DNA of 64,000 nucleotides, from positions 3,162,733-3,226,732 of the forward strand of contig JARUPZ010000018.1 in the NCBI GenBank assembly GCA_031213475.1. Direction: 5' to 3'. The stretch is from Nereocystis luetkeana. Taxonomy: Eukaryota > Sar > Phaeophyceae > Laminariales > Laminariaceae. Each line of letters starts with the position of its first letter. The stretch's first letter is position 1. Below the pieces are notes generated by a model that had not been told where the DNA came from, made no database searches, and worked only from the letters and a program-made list of their open reading frames with translations. Made by a program: the position numbers and the translations under genes. This document shows positions 51,279-53,186 of the stretch, in pieces.

Positions 51279-52026
51279 AATTACAACATTACGATCGATA
51301 GCGAATTGGATGCACTACGAACGAGTATCTACCACCAAACTTCAAATTTCACAGGCGGGTCGGGGTTGTCGCCCCGCCCATCCCCGCAACCCCCGTGTGT
51401 GAGTCAAGGATGGCCTCTCCATGTATTATTGGTTAGATGGAATCGCCAAGAAGCGGAGAGTGTCAGCCACCCTCGAAGAAGTGTCACTCGGACCCGCGTG
51501 CAGAGGCAACCCCTCCGCGTGCTATGCTATACGCACAGCAGCAACAGCCGGCAGGCAGGCAGGCAGCAGGCAGCAGGCAGCAGGCAGCAGGGAGCAAACA
51601 GCTGCTGATACGTACTGCTGGTAAATGATACGGGTCGAATTCCAACCAGAACACCATATTATTCGGTGATCAATACGAAAATAGAGCTGAAAACGGAGCA
51701 CTTCGTACGTGCGCTCGTACCCGCACCAACATACTACGGTATAAGACGGATCACACCGTATACTGGTACGATATACTGCTATACCAGGTACATAGACGGA
51801 TCAACAGATGAACCCGCCGCTAATAATTTTGCTTTCCCTATGGCGGATGCAAACGGTGCACAGCACGCACCTTCGAGTCCGCCTCGGTGACCAGCGAGCG
51901 CTGGAGCATGCGTAGAGACAATGAGTCCACCTTAGACACAGTGGCGGCGGGAGCCAACGTTGCCGAGGCACCTACCGAAGACGGCGTTGGGGATACACTT
52001 GCTGGCGATACCACGGCGTCCTCCAT
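402..52026 (-). CDS. Whole-gene model: giant multi-exon IQ/WW/LRR/TPR scaffold protein
   Basis: About 35 minus-strand exons join with consistent splice phase to give roughly 1,820 residues over 51.6 kb. Order from the N terminus: Ser/Ala/Pro leader (1-52); helical region of unknown family (53-359); IQ plus WW-like module (360-435); second IQ plus WW module (455-512); Gly/acid-rich linker with a third WW-like patch (547-700); about 19 leucine-rich repeats (705-1185); TPR-like repeats (1190-1444); Ala/Glu-rich low-complexity and coiled-coil exon (1445-1754); basic tail. IQ motifs normally bind calmodulin, WW domains bind proline-rich ligands, and LRR and TPR arrays bind proteins, so a cytoplasmic scaffold is inferred. 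No signal peptide or membrane segment is evident. Uncertain points: exon 2/3 junction, exon 13 frame, start codon, last exon. It could be two genes, since exon 16 begins with ATG. Each exon is listed separately. Confidence 0.72.
711..836 (-). CDS. Exon 34: basic helical C-terminal region
   Basis: Acceptor CATAAAAAG, donor GCCAG|GTATGC. Encodes HRRLMAVEAGKNRARKRDVA and LMERAFRQVTARQRASRLVK. Entry with AG completes Arg after exon 33's SAYRD. Strongly basic helix, possibly a further calmodulin-type or coiled-coil segment. Confidence 0.78.
1934..2862 (-). CDS. Exon 33: long Ala/Glu-rich low-complexity and coiled-coil exon
   Basis: About 309 codons, acceptor GTATGAAG, donor GACAG|GTTTGT. Starts ERHEKEAAAEAAAAAASAAS, then KRRAEERLATRKRAA, a GCN-repeat-encoded Ala/Glu/Gly tract, a Ser/Thr/Asn-rich middle (likely disordered), and a charged end with RSRISQERTELAKQRQDV and VALVAQ-like heptads followed by DILRGFVITRHGVPV. 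The opposite strand also stays open for 282 codons because of the repeat, but only this strand has splice sites in phase with its neighbours. Confidence 0.8.
3981..4109 (-). CDS. Exon 32: TPR unit
   Basis: 43 codons, acceptor CGCAACAG, donor CAG|GTAAGC. Encodes VRSLLAKSRMELGQYERGLT and VVLRLLKQEERLLGEREAMQ. The GQYERGLTDC stretch is a typical TPR helix A-B turn. Phase 0 at both ends. Confidence 0.87.
4632..4747 (+). mobile_element. MITE family A, copy 1
   Basis: 116 bp with near-perfect terminal inverted repeats of about 28 bp (TATTACGGGGGACCATAGTT at one end and its complement at the other) and an AT-rich centre (ACTAACAATATTTGGTCC). TA at both tips suggests TA target duplication, as in mariner-type MITEs. 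Non-coding. Confidence 0.85.
5285..5665. repeat. Minisatellite of palindromic TATCACACGTGTGATA units
   Basis: About ten imperfect units of roughly 33-38 bp, each with the self-complementary core TATCACACGTGTGATA followed by ATATAACACACCCCG. It can form a series of hairpins. Lies in the intron between exons 31 and 32. Confidence 0.85.
5678..5763 (-). repeat. Family C repeat, poly-C-side fragment
   Basis: GATACGAGGGTCTATGGTCA to TATCGAGTACACCCCCCC; about 85 bp of the family kept. Confidence 0.68.
6300..6415 (+). mobile_element. MITE family A, copy 2
   Basis: Close match to the copy at 4.6 kb in the same orientation, with the shared centre ACCAGGTATATATTTAACC. Confidence 0.83.
6867..7088 (-). 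CDS. Exon 31: TPR-like helices
   Basis: 74 codons, acceptor ATATCAAG, donor AAG|GTAGGT. Contains HLQAANTAFSYADRLEQL and AEVWLGRAAVLAEMKNPAAA then LHDLERASVQLRG, a helical-pair TPR pattern. Phase 0 at both ends. The GAAC and CCCT arrays lie just upstream in the same intron. Confidence 0.88.
7156..7233 (+). repeat. GAAC tetranucleotide array (~19 units)
   Basis: Uninterrupted CGAA/GAAC repeats with poly-G runs on both sides, about 70 bp upstream of exon 31's acceptor on the minus strand. Confidence 0.95.
7288..7351 (+). repeat. CCCT tetranucleotide array
   Basis: Nearly pure CCCT/CCTT repeats about 55 bp from the GAAC array. Confidence 0.93.
8113..8275. repeat. Minisatellite, ~37 bp unit, four to five copies
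   Basis: Units such as AATCAGGAGGTACCAGCATA plus TCGGGAAGACACCTGTA; the later copies vary. Just outside exon 30 in the intron between exons 30 and 31. Confidence 0.85.
8295..8424 (-). CDS. Exon 30: Ser/Gly-rich linker
   Basis: Donor AAG|GTTAGT. Encodes a Ser/Gly-rich stretch (ESSGGSESVGLSVGGGG) then STLSIGTTRREEIRQK. Entry phase fits exon 29 with either of two acceptors 9 bases apart (GACGAAG ending at 8,424 or ATCGAG ending at 8,415). Confidence 0.7.
8497..8635 (+). repeat. Family C repeat, internal fragment
   Basis: Contains CCATAGACCCTCGGATCCCC, GGGGTTTCACCGACCAGGAA and the TTGCACCAAGCGCG part; diverged. Confidence 0.6.
9391..9629 (-). CDS. Exon 29: TPR-like repeats
   Basis: About 79 codons, acceptor GAAAAAAAG, donor TCGAC|GTGAGC. 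Begins SWEEAVRHLNVAADAYDDVI; a loop rich in Gly/Pro follows, then MSAFHHSNLGVAHLERAREA and a charged helix. The helix A/helix B pattern with Ala and Gly at small positions is TPR-like. Confidence 0.85.
10663..11046 (+). repeat. TCA trinucleotide-rich region
   Basis: About 380 bp of CATCAT/TCATCA arrays with repeated larger blocks (AGCATCATCAGTATCACCAC). Open in several frames, but only because of the repeat. Lies between exons 28 and 29. Confidence 0.93.
11145..11318 (-). CDS. Exon 28: last LRRs and first TPR helix
   Basis: 58 codons, acceptor CGACGTCAG, donor GGG|GTGAGT. Contains MRYADLSRNRIDSVPAV and LTHLVLSRNPLRG, then SCRLLQAAQLGHAAMHRG. Joined to exon 29 (SWEEAVRHLNVAADAY) this forms a textbook TPR unit, so the LRR-to-TPR transition lies inside this exon. 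Confidence 0.88.
12005..12300 (+). repeat. GATC-rich dispersed repeat with internal minisatellite
   Basis: Many copies of ATCTGTAGATGATCTATC. Other members at 19.7-20.0, 26.57-26.7, 38.56-38.72, 41.2-41.46, 41.89-41.95 and 52.5-52.76 kb share (T)GCCGGGTGGGAGCCG and GGATC(T) blocks. Confidence 0.75.
12759..12891 (-). CDS. Exon 27: LRRs 16-17
   Basis: Acceptor TGCGTCGCAG, donor AAG|GTGGAC. Encodes YLRANDNRLGQVSPALASLT and LEELRLDGNQLTCLPDALRG. Phases fit exons 26 and 28. Confidence 0.9.
13088..13160 (+). repeat. Dispersed ~70 bp motif (CCATCCGACAATGTGCAGC)
   Basis: Motif CACCATCCGACAATGTGCAG followed by TTCAACGCTGATTACCGACA. Similar copies or halves near 12.29-12.38, 14.21-14.28, 14.88-14.95, 15.00-15.11, 25.16, 55.65 and 63.73 kb (same strand) and 21.72, 21.99, 46.48 and 55.40 kb (reverse). 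Often beside an AT-rich run. Function unknown. Confidence 0.65.
13205..13278 (+). repeat. TATAAAACAGGTACACC tandem, three copies
   Basis: Three ~26 bp units AAAACAGGTACACCCCCCCT. The TATAAAA is part of the repeat and no gene starts nearby on this strand. Confidence 0.8.
14388..14563 (-). CDS. Exon 26: LRRs 14-15
   Basis: Acceptor ACCCCCAAG, donor CTCAG|GTTGGT. Starts DLGSHVGNMMSLISLDAGGN. The seven residues before NMMS are exactly what is needed to keep the 23-residue LRR period across the exon 25/26 junction. Also LECLDLSGGKVETLPEAF and LTGLR. Confidence 0.88.
15624..15936 (+). repeat. CGGTG satellite (GCGGT)n, ~310 bp
   Basis: A pure five-base repeat that becomes GCGATG/GCGGTG variants toward its right end. 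A five-base unit cycles through all three frames and has no stop codon, so long false open frames (Cys-Gly-Ala-Val-Arg) run through it. Lies in the intron between exons 25 and 26. Confidence 0.95.
16097..16325 (-). CDS. Exon 25: LRRs 10-13
   Basis: 76 codons between acceptor AACAAAG and donor AAG|GTACGA. Starts VSHNPITNW; contains MKHLRLKGVGL, LEALDLSGNSIDAL and LKKLDLRGNSIK. Leaves in phase 0. Confidence 0.9.
17410..17681 (-). CDS. Exon 24: LRRs 7-10
   Basis: About 90 codons between acceptor AACAG and donor CTAGA|GTGAGT. Contains LTALDLSGNAIKRLPGTI, LTFLDLSHNEL, LQVLRLDNNRL and LKTLVEL. One repeat carries a longer basic loop (PVGRKEQGPR). The last codon is split and completes as Asp, giving LVELDVSHNPI with exon 25. 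Confidence 0.9.
18743..18835. repeat. Foldback family B, copy 1
   Basis: Shares GCAGTCCCGTTTTGGGG and TGTCCCCAAAATGGG with the other copies; ends worn. Confidence 0.6.
18911..19017. repeat. Foldback family B, copy 2
   Basis: Long inverted arms: TTTAGGACAAAAAACTGCAG at the left matches the reverse complement at the right end, around CAGTCCCGTTTTGGGGACAA. It lies 76 bp from copy 1. Confidence 0.75.
19158..19262 (+). repeat. GTT trinucleotide array
   Basis: About 30 TTG units plus a T run, directly inside the intron next to exon 23's GC donor. On the transcript it is a CAA array. Confidence 0.95.
19289..19420 (-). CDS. Exon 23: LRRs with a GC donor
   Basis: Encodes ELVTLDVSYNLLEKWPAQVE and LQSLHLGYNRLQE. 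Joining after LQE to exon 24 (VPEVIG) gives exact LRR spacing and phase 0. At that point the intron starts AAGAG|GCGAGA, a non-canonical GC donor; no suitable GT exists before a long CAA run. The acceptor may be at 19,420 (GCGGAAG) or, better for LRR spacing and with a better pyrimidine tract, at 19,399 (CTCCTCAAG). Both are in phase 0. Confidence 0.8.
19529..19597 (+). repeat. Family C repeat, poly-G-side fragment
   Basis: GGGGGTGTACTCGATAGGAG to GTAGTCGTATGACCATGG. Confidence 0.66.
19725..19998 (+). repeat. GATC-rich dispersed repeat
   Basis: Contains CGTTGCCGGGTGGGAGCCG, TCTGCGTGATCTACAGCAG, and GTAGATGATCTGTGTG at the end. Confidence 0.72.
20200..20263 (-). CDS. Exon 22: short LRR exon
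   Basis: Acceptor CCTGCCACAG, donor GAG|GTGTGA. Encodes LKEVPLQVGDLQLLKRTREW and E, completing the repeat started by exon 21 (GHNR-LKEVP). It lies directly beside the GAA microsatellite, which sits just upstream of its acceptor. Converts phase 2 to phase 0, matching exon 23. Confidence 0.75.
20279..20374 (+). repeat. GAA trinucleotide array
   Basis: About 30 GAA units with rare changes, just upstream (transcript sense TTC, pyrimidine-rich) of exon 22's acceptor. It may act as an extended pyrimidine tract. Confidence 0.95.
20605..20719 (+). mobile_element. MITE family A, copy 3
   Basis: Same ends (TATTACGGGAGACCAT and CCCCCCGTAAT) and ACTAACAATATTTGGT centre. The right arm is partly rearranged. 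Confidence 0.78.
20828..21075. mobile_element. Short element with 22 bp terminal inverted repeats
   Basis: AGAGGCGTTCTACGATAGAG at the left end is the near-exact complement of the right end (CTCTATCGTAGAACGCCCCT), one mismatch over 22 bp. 248 bp, no coding frame. Family unknown. Confidence 0.65.
21361..21498 (-). CDS. Exon 21: LRRs 3-4
   Basis: Acceptor CAAGCAG, donor AACAG|GTAAGG. Encodes VRTIPNELEALTKLKHLRLG and continues to LQTLDLGHN, two classic LRRs (LxxLxLxxN). The intron falls inside the Asn-Arg codon pair, the same place as in exon 20. Confidence 0.88.
21719..21775 (-). repeat. Dispersed ~70 bp motif, reverse copy
   Basis: AGTGATCAACGTTGAAGCTC and GTTGTCTGATGGCAAGCG, the reverse form of the motif at 13.1 kb. 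Confidence 0.6.
22101..22350. repeat. Direct repeat pair, ~75 bp, 168 bp apart
   Basis: TACTACAGTATTCTTTCACG onward to GGATGAGGCCTCCTGC occurs at 22,101 and 22,269 with one or two differences. Between them is GC-rich DNA with CCGCGGTGGATGCGCTCTCA. A short inverted match (GCGTGAAAGAA) lies just before the first copy. It could be a worn TRIM-like element or a simple duplication. Confidence 0.65.
22929..23018. repeat. Foldback family B, copy 3
   Basis: CCCTTTTAGGGCTGCAGTTC to GGGACTGCAGTCTTAAAAAG, a 90 bp near-palindrome with a short unpaired centre. Confidence 0.78.
23464..24119 (-). CDS. Exon 20: linker with WW-like patch 3, basic cluster, start of LRRs
   Basis: 218 codons, from acceptor GGGTCAG to donor AACAG|GTTTGG. 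The Gln/Gly-rich start leads to a WW-like element GYEGWVWDDSSGWYYDEE, then a Ser/Gly/Asp-rich stretch, a basic cluster NKRRRNRRRRG (possible nuclear or RNA-binding signal), and the LRR array beginning LLDLSELGMV, with LEGLDLSGNRL and LVDLDLRHN. Leaves two bases (AG) to complete the Arg of the LRR Asn-Arg pair in exon 21. Confidence 0.88.
25033..25149 (-). mobile_element. MITE family A, copy 4
   Basis: Opposite orientation relative to the 4.6 kb copy, judged from the AGTAAAAAAGGTGAATATAT centre; ends TATTATGGGGGACGATAG and CCCCCGTACTAATA. Confidence 0.8.
26055..26147 (-). CDS. Exon 19: acidic Tyr/Gly linker
   Basis: Acceptor CACATGCAG, donor GCG|GTGAGC. 31 codons, DVEDYLPPVTGGESETDYPF then DTGSYGYEQSA, phase 0 at both ends. 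Likely disordered; LPPV is a possible short proline motif. Confidence 0.75.
26945..27100 (-). CDS. Exon 18: second half of IQ motif and WW domain 2
   Basis: Acceptor TCTCTCACCCAG, donor GAG|GTGACT. Starts AAWRRRRAIRTLRSLLASVV, so the junction makes IIQAAWRRRRAIR, a good IQ motif. WW domain 2 follows: VLDESSGAYYYFNSLSGE then TSWSRP, with the Tyr-Tyr-Tyr-Phe strand, Asn, second Trp and Pro. The first Trp is absent, as in domain 1. Phase 0 at both ends. Confidence 0.88.
28399..28494 (-). CDS. Exon 17: linker and first half of a second IQ motif
   Basis: Clean acceptor TCTCCCCAG and donor CAG|GTGGGT. 32 codons, PPAVLIRILGELGDLDTVAP onward to DEAAVIIQ, phase 0 at both ends. The leading PP completes the WW end (TTWN-PP). 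The final IQ pair starts an IQ motif completed by exon 18. Confidence 0.85.
28834..29179 (+). mobile_element. TRIM (terminal-repeat retrotransposon in miniature), copy 1
   Basis: A 346 bp non-coding LTR-type element. It has 73 bp terminal direct repeats (28,834-28,906 and 29,107-29,179), starting TG and ending CA and about 97% identical. A primer-site-like TGGCGTCGTCGG follows the left repeat, and a purine tract (GGGGGGGAGAG) precedes the right one. A 4 bp AGTA duplication flanks it on both sides. The interior carries a tRNA-like stretch with GAGTTCGAATCTC. It looks whole as a TRIM and fairly young, with no coding capacity. It sits in the intron between exons 16 and 17 of the giant gene. Confidence 0.85.
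29739..29954 (-). CDS. Exon 16: IQ motif and WW-like domain 1
   Basis: 72 codons with donor AAT|GTAAGA and acceptor CGAAAG. It has an acidic Ala-rich start, an IQ-like helix (AQRVVRGFLGR, matching xQxxxRGxxxR), and a WW-type strand pattern IYEKIFDPRTQGYYYYNTK ending ETTWN. The Tyr cluster and the second Trp are present. The usual first Trp is replaced, as is common in IQ-coupled WW units. It begins with ATG at the acceptor, so it could also be the start of a separate or alternative transcript. Confidence 0.85.
30891..31310. repeat. Three-copy tandem repeat, ~140 bp unit
   Basis: Units start GTGCCAGCAGGG (or GTGCCGGCAGGG) at 30,891, 31,038 and 31,176, each with GCAGGACGGTTGCACCACAC, GATCTA(C/T)ACAGCAGTAGT and TCCTTTCACGTACGAGG. 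The copies differ by small gaps. Lies in the intron between exons 15 and 16. Confidence 0.85.
32015..32073 (-). CDS. Exon 15: helical segment before the first IQ/WW module
   Basis: Acceptor CCTGGTAG, donor CAG|GTACCG. Encodes VVAREECMESIFVMLCRYQ after one carried base, leaving in phase 0 to join exon 16. Confidence 0.55.
33272..33320 (-). CDS. Exon 14: helical segment
   Basis: Acceptor TTTTCCTGCAAG, donor GG|GTACGT. Encodes RCVLRVRHELHLGAVV and leaves one base, which joins exon 15 as Val. Moderate support: splice phases agree on both sides. Confidence 0.5.
33689..33766 (-). CDS. Exon 13 (frame uncertain)
   Basis: From an AG at GGGAAG to donor GAG|GTCAGA this gives 26 codons (VIRQRLLCLKHCILYGTRVG then VEAITE), phase 0 at both ends, fitting exons 12 and 14. 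A much better acceptor (T run then GTTCCCAG) ends at 33,811. From there phase 0 reads INLKDDNIVFGDAG and then meets a stop, one base out of frame with the rest. Either the weaker acceptor is used, there is a one-base difference here, or another exon is missing. Confidence 0.45.
34347..34385 (-). CDS. Exon 12: short hydrophobic helix
   Basis: Acceptor GCCATCAG, donor AAG|GTGCGC. 13 codons, ILESILLLFNYWK, phase 0 at both ends. No other AG lies in the preceding pyrimidine-rich stretch. Confidence 0.6.
35138..35179 (-). CDS. Exon 11: helical segment
   Basis: Acceptor CCCCCGCAG, donor CAG|GTGAGA. 14 codons, ESNAYLQMGRSWEQ, phase 0 at both ends. Confidence 0.68.
35670..35732 (-). CDS. Exon 10: helical segment
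   Basis: Acceptor GGCTACAG, donor CAG|GTATGT. 21 codons reading EVNGNNLEAWEKAHHDLLTL and a final Q, phase 0 at both ends. Confidence 0.7.
35936..36010 (+). repeat. GAT trinucleotide array
   Basis: GATGATGATGATAATATGAT followed by pure GAT repeats, in the intron between exons 9 and 10. Confidence 0.9.
36779..36835 (-). CDS. Exon 9: helical segment
   Basis: Excellent acceptor (long T run then TATAG) and donor AAG|GTAAGA. Encodes VNSHLSVRVETLRHMFSTK in phase 0 at both ends. Confidence 0.68.
36879..37140 (+). repeat. Family C repeat
   Basis: A poly-G run of about 20, then GCACTCGATAGGAGAGATGT and the rest of the family to CATGACAGCGTTGAATT. Confidence 0.75.
37946..38100 (-). CDS. Exon 8: long amphipathic helix
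   Basis: 51 codons between acceptor GAAAAG and strong donor CAG|GTAGGT. Encodes EFRELLDRLFSWCDLCLPAN followed by a Gln/Lys-rich helix ending in NSARSQ. Phase-compatible with exons 7 and 9. It resembles a coiled-coil or helical-bundle segment; no family recognised. Confidence 0.7.
39064..39119 (-). CDS. Exon 7: helical segment
   Basis: Acceptor CGCCAG, donor GGACG|GTGAGT. Encodes FQTGEIYEISHELLVLVD, entering and leaving in phases that fit exons 6 and 8. The other frames run longer but do not fit the phases. Confidence 0.62.
39341..39451 (-). mobile_element. MITE family A, copy 5
   Basis: Ends CGCGGGACCATAGTAAATAG and GGTCCCCTGTAATA, with the centre AAATATTGATGGTAAAAATA in reverse orientation. 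Confidence 0.8.
40560..40637 (-). repeat. Family C repeat, poly-C-side fragment
   Basis: TTCGACTACGGCCATGCATG to ATCGAGTACACCCCCC only; the distal part is missing. Confidence 0.68.
40755..40795 (-). CDS. Exon 6: helical segment
   Basis: Acceptor TTGGCAG, donor GA|GTGAGT. Encodes VFEFFNNTINRQN, entering in phase 0 and leaving with two bases, which fits exon 7 exactly (GA+C gives Asp). Confidence 0.62.
41215..41460 (+). repeat. GATC-rich dispersed repeat
   Basis: Contains GGCGGGTGGGAGCCGAAAAA and a run of TCTGATATATCTG units near its right end, as in other members. Confidence 0.72.
41566..41607 (-). CDS. Exon 5: very charged helix
   Basis: 14 codons (LMHENDNARERRRK) with a strong donor AAG|GTGAGT. 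The acceptor is taken at TTCAAG to keep phase 0 with exon 4. A second acceptor 10 bases upstream (TTCAACAG, after a run of T) would add VFK in front and would need a different exon 4 donor. Confidence 0.6.
42577..42657 (-). CDS. Exon 4: helical segment
   Basis: 27 codons, phase 0 at both ends, acceptor CCCTAAG and donor AAG|GTTGAA. Encodes CGALYELAVKFRELQSREYN then SGTLRDK, an amphipathic helix continuing exons 3 and 5. Confidence 0.6.
42672..43050. repeat. GATA arrays within a ~148 bp duplicated block
   Basis: Two GATA/GACA arrays, each followed by the same stretch (GATCGAAAGCGGAGAAAAGA and CTCTCAAGCTCTAACAGTCC) near 42,851 and 42,999. So the microsatellite and its flank were duplicated together. 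Confidence 0.88.
43095..43177 (-). CDS. Exon 3: helical segment
   Basis: Acceptor TGTACAG and donor CAC|GTACTA. The open frame reads IVMERACRKILYASDFSDKF then ARGVALH, entering with one base carried over and leaving in phase 0, which fits exon 4. The residue pattern looks like a real alpha-helical protein. No family recognised. The required entry phase does not match exon 2's main donor. Confidence 0.55.
43846..44090 (+). repeat. Family C repeat (~250 bp beside poly-G)
   Basis: Best single copy. A poly-G run, then TGTACTCGATAGGAGAGATG, TCATGCATGGCCGTAGTCGT, a middle with CGGGTTTTCACCGACCAGGC, and an end near GACAGCTTCAATGAG. Non-coding. The constant homopolymer at one edge, poly-C at the 3' end if read on the other strand, suggests a retroposed or template-extended element. 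Origin unknown. Confidence 0.75.
44102..44353 (+). repeat. Family C repeat, diverged copy
   Basis: Follows the 43.8 kb copy directly. It shares GACCATGGACCCTCGCATCC, TTTCACCGACCAGGCAGA and the GGACGACCGCGTCGAATG end, with more differences. Confidence 0.65.
45802..45878 (-). CDS. Exon 2: charged helical segment
   Basis: Bounded by acceptor CTCCGCAG and donor ACAG|GTCAGG, entering in phase 0 and leaving with two extra bases. It encodes VYEKNLHDTMAEFPELRK and then QRRLDYY, a highly charged amphipathic helix. No family recognised. The exit phase does not fit the next exon found (43.1 kb), so a small exon between 43.2 and 45.8 kb, or a later donor, is needed. Confidence 0.6.
46209..46298. repeat. 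Foldback family B, copy 4
   Basis: CCTTTTAGTACTGCGGTTCC at the left pairs with GGGACTGGACTCCTAAAAAA at the right; AAACTACTTGGAATTCAAGT centre. Confidence 0.76.
46542..46595 (+). repeat. AAT trinucleotide array
   Basis: About 17 ATA/AAT units, directly after a copy of the dispersed 70 bp motif. Confidence 0.93.
46731..46839 (+). mobile_element. MITE family A, copy 6
   Basis: Ends TATTACGGGGGACCATATTA and GGTCCCCCGTAATA; centre ACTAACAATATTTGGTCC. Confidence 0.83.
46950..47040. repeat. Foldback family B, copy 5
   Basis: CCCTTTTAGGAACCCAGTCC arm, GGGGACAAACTACTTATAAT centre; next to copy 6. Confidence 0.76.
47044..47134. repeat. Foldback family B, copy 6
   Basis: CCCTTTTAGAACCGCAGTCC arm pairs with the right arm ending TGCAGTTCTGAAAGGGT. 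Directly adjoins copy 5, so two copies sit head to tail. Confidence 0.78.
47223..47445. repeat. GGCCGGAAATA short-unit repeat cluster
   Basis: Four alternating-orientation units of about 55 bp: CCCTGGCCGGAAATTTGATC, CCTGGCCGGAAATACAATC, then TTACATTTACGGCCAG and TATATTTACGACCAAG. Single members of the type occur near 4.57, 4.80, 30.56, 36.14 and 43.30 kb. Confidence 0.7.
47690..47940 (+). repeat. Family C repeat inside tandem unit 1
   Basis: Full-length, poly-G then TACTCGATAGGAGAGATGTA. Copied with its flank in the 379 bp tandem. Confidence 0.78.
48069..48319 (+). repeat. Family C repeat inside tandem unit 2
   Basis: Nearly identical to the copy 379 bp upstream, so made by duplication, not by a separate insertion. 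Confidence 0.78.
48460..48760. repeat. Direct duplication, ~175 bp unit
   Basis: AAGCTCATGCTTGCTATAG, GAGGAGCGGTCATACTAAAT and GAAATGCGTGAAAAGCCTG recur about 175 bp later as AAGCTCATGCTTACCATAG, GAGGAGCGGTCAGACTAAAC and GAAATGTGTGAAAAGCCTG. Each copy is followed by or follows a poly-G run. Confidence 0.75.
48767..48875 (-). mobile_element. MITE family A, copy 7
   Basis: Reverse orientation, arms TAGTTAACAGGACC and GGTCCTGTTAACTATGG; the extreme tips have degraded. Confidence 0.78.
51216..51275 (+). repeat. CAG trinucleotide array
   Basis: About 20 CAG units, the longest of four CAG arrays (also 50,046-50,076, 50,279-50,306 and 50,971-50,986) in the first intron of the giant gene. None falls in an assigned exon. 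Confidence 0.93.
51871..52026 (-). CDS. Exon 1 (possible start): Ser/Ala/Pro-rich leader
   Basis: 52 codons from an ATG to a good donor (AAG followed by GTGCGT), ending in phase 0. The ATG lies in AAACATGG, a favourable initiation context (purine at -3, G at +4), and is the first Met after an in-frame TGA. The product is Ser/Ala/Pro/Val-rich, then becomes helical (SLSLRMLQRSLVTEADSK). Joining to exon 2 gives a smooth helical run (TEADSK-VYEKNLHDT). Another short exon could lie in the 6 kb intron that follows. Whether this is truly the first exon is uncertain. Confidence 0.5.
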
Positions 52027-52056
52027 GTTTGCCGTGCCCGGGGAGAGACAGCAAGA

Positions 52057-52320
52057 TCAATCGAGTCCCGGAGTTTCCGGCGTGGGATAAGAGGTGGCCT
52101 GCCCTTTTGGGGTCTCCTCTATGTCTGCCGCGCTGCAAACTTTAACTCCCCCCTCTCCGCTGCTGGTTCTCGGTTCACCAGCGTCTAGCGGCTGTAAAAT
52201 GTCGCCGCGTGGGTTTCCAGCATATATATTTGGCGCATGTGGAGGGGATGCATTCCGGTAGTTTTTTTTCTGATTTTTTTTCGGTTCGTATCCATATCCA
52301 TCTGGCACAGTCTGGTCCAT
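52057..52320 (-). CDS. Upstream open frame before exon 1 (uORF or broken extension)
   Basis: An 87-codon frame from ATG, in the same reading frame as exon 1 and separated from its ATG by one TGA. It starts MDQTVPDGYGYEPKKNQKKN and contains PHAPNIYAGNP and ADIEETPKGQATSYP, which read like disordered protein rather than random DNA. No acceptor lies between the TGA and the exon 1 ATG, so splicing cannot simply skip the stop. It could be a uORF, a 5' leader, or a nonsense change in an originally longer exon 1. Confidence 0.35.
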   Translation of the reverse strand: MDQTVPDGYGYEPKKNQKKNYRNASPPHAPNIYAGNPRGDILQPLDAGEPRTSSGEGGVKVCSAADIEETPKGQATSYPTPETPGLD

Positions 52321-52504
52321 GTGAGCGAGCTGTGGATCGTGTCCTTGTTGACCTTATATAGTTTGGGATACGAAGCACAGAACTGCTACAGTTTCCCAGC
52401 CGCGTTCCACACATCGAACATACCAGGTATAGCCGATCTCCACTCAATGATCTAATTCGTTCTGTGCGGGTAGATCCCTGGTCCGTACAGCAGTACCAGG
52501 TATG

Positions 52505-52757
52505 ATCTACCAGGTACTCATCATATTGCCGGGTCACAGCAGCAGCCGTGCAACTTGATCTGCATGAAAAATGAAGGAAATCTGCACTACAAAATAACAC
52601 GCGCAAAAATAACTTCCCCACTTACAACCAGCAGTACGTATGACTGTACACAGATCCTCCTTCCTGCACAACCCACCCTCCTACTGTACAGTAAATTATA
52701 ACGGCAGGTTAGGATTCAAAGGATCTAAATCGCGATCTATCTGCCCGATATGTACAC
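52505..52757 (+). repeat. GATC-rich dispersed repeat
   Basis: Contains ATTGCCGGGTCACAGCAG, ACACAGATCCTCC and ATAACGGCAGGTTAGGAT, matching the 19.8 and 41.3 kb copies. Confidence 0.62.
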
Positions 52758-53186
52758 ACCGTTCATACATTATACTCGCTCACACCATGCATGCGCTCAC
52801 ATAATATATATATACCTTCGACCTACTGTATCTATTCATACACGATGGCGTGAATACACCCCTCCCTTGTCGCTGATGATTACGCGTTGTGCTGCTCAAA
52901 TCCGGCGTTGCTTACGTACGGTATACATCGCAGGGCTCGCCCCCCCCCCCCCCCTATCATTCTAGAGTATACACCCACTACTATTAATATCAATACTACT
53001 ACTCTTGCATATCTGTGGTACAACAACAGTTATTCATAGCTGGCATGTATGGGTTGTCGCGGGATGGGGTCGGCACTGACACCGTTTACGTGTATGAATT
53101 GTGTGTGCGCAAATCACCCCTCACCGCGTCTATAATGTACCAGGTATAGAATAGCTTGAGAGTTGAATACCTGGTAAGAGCAAAGG

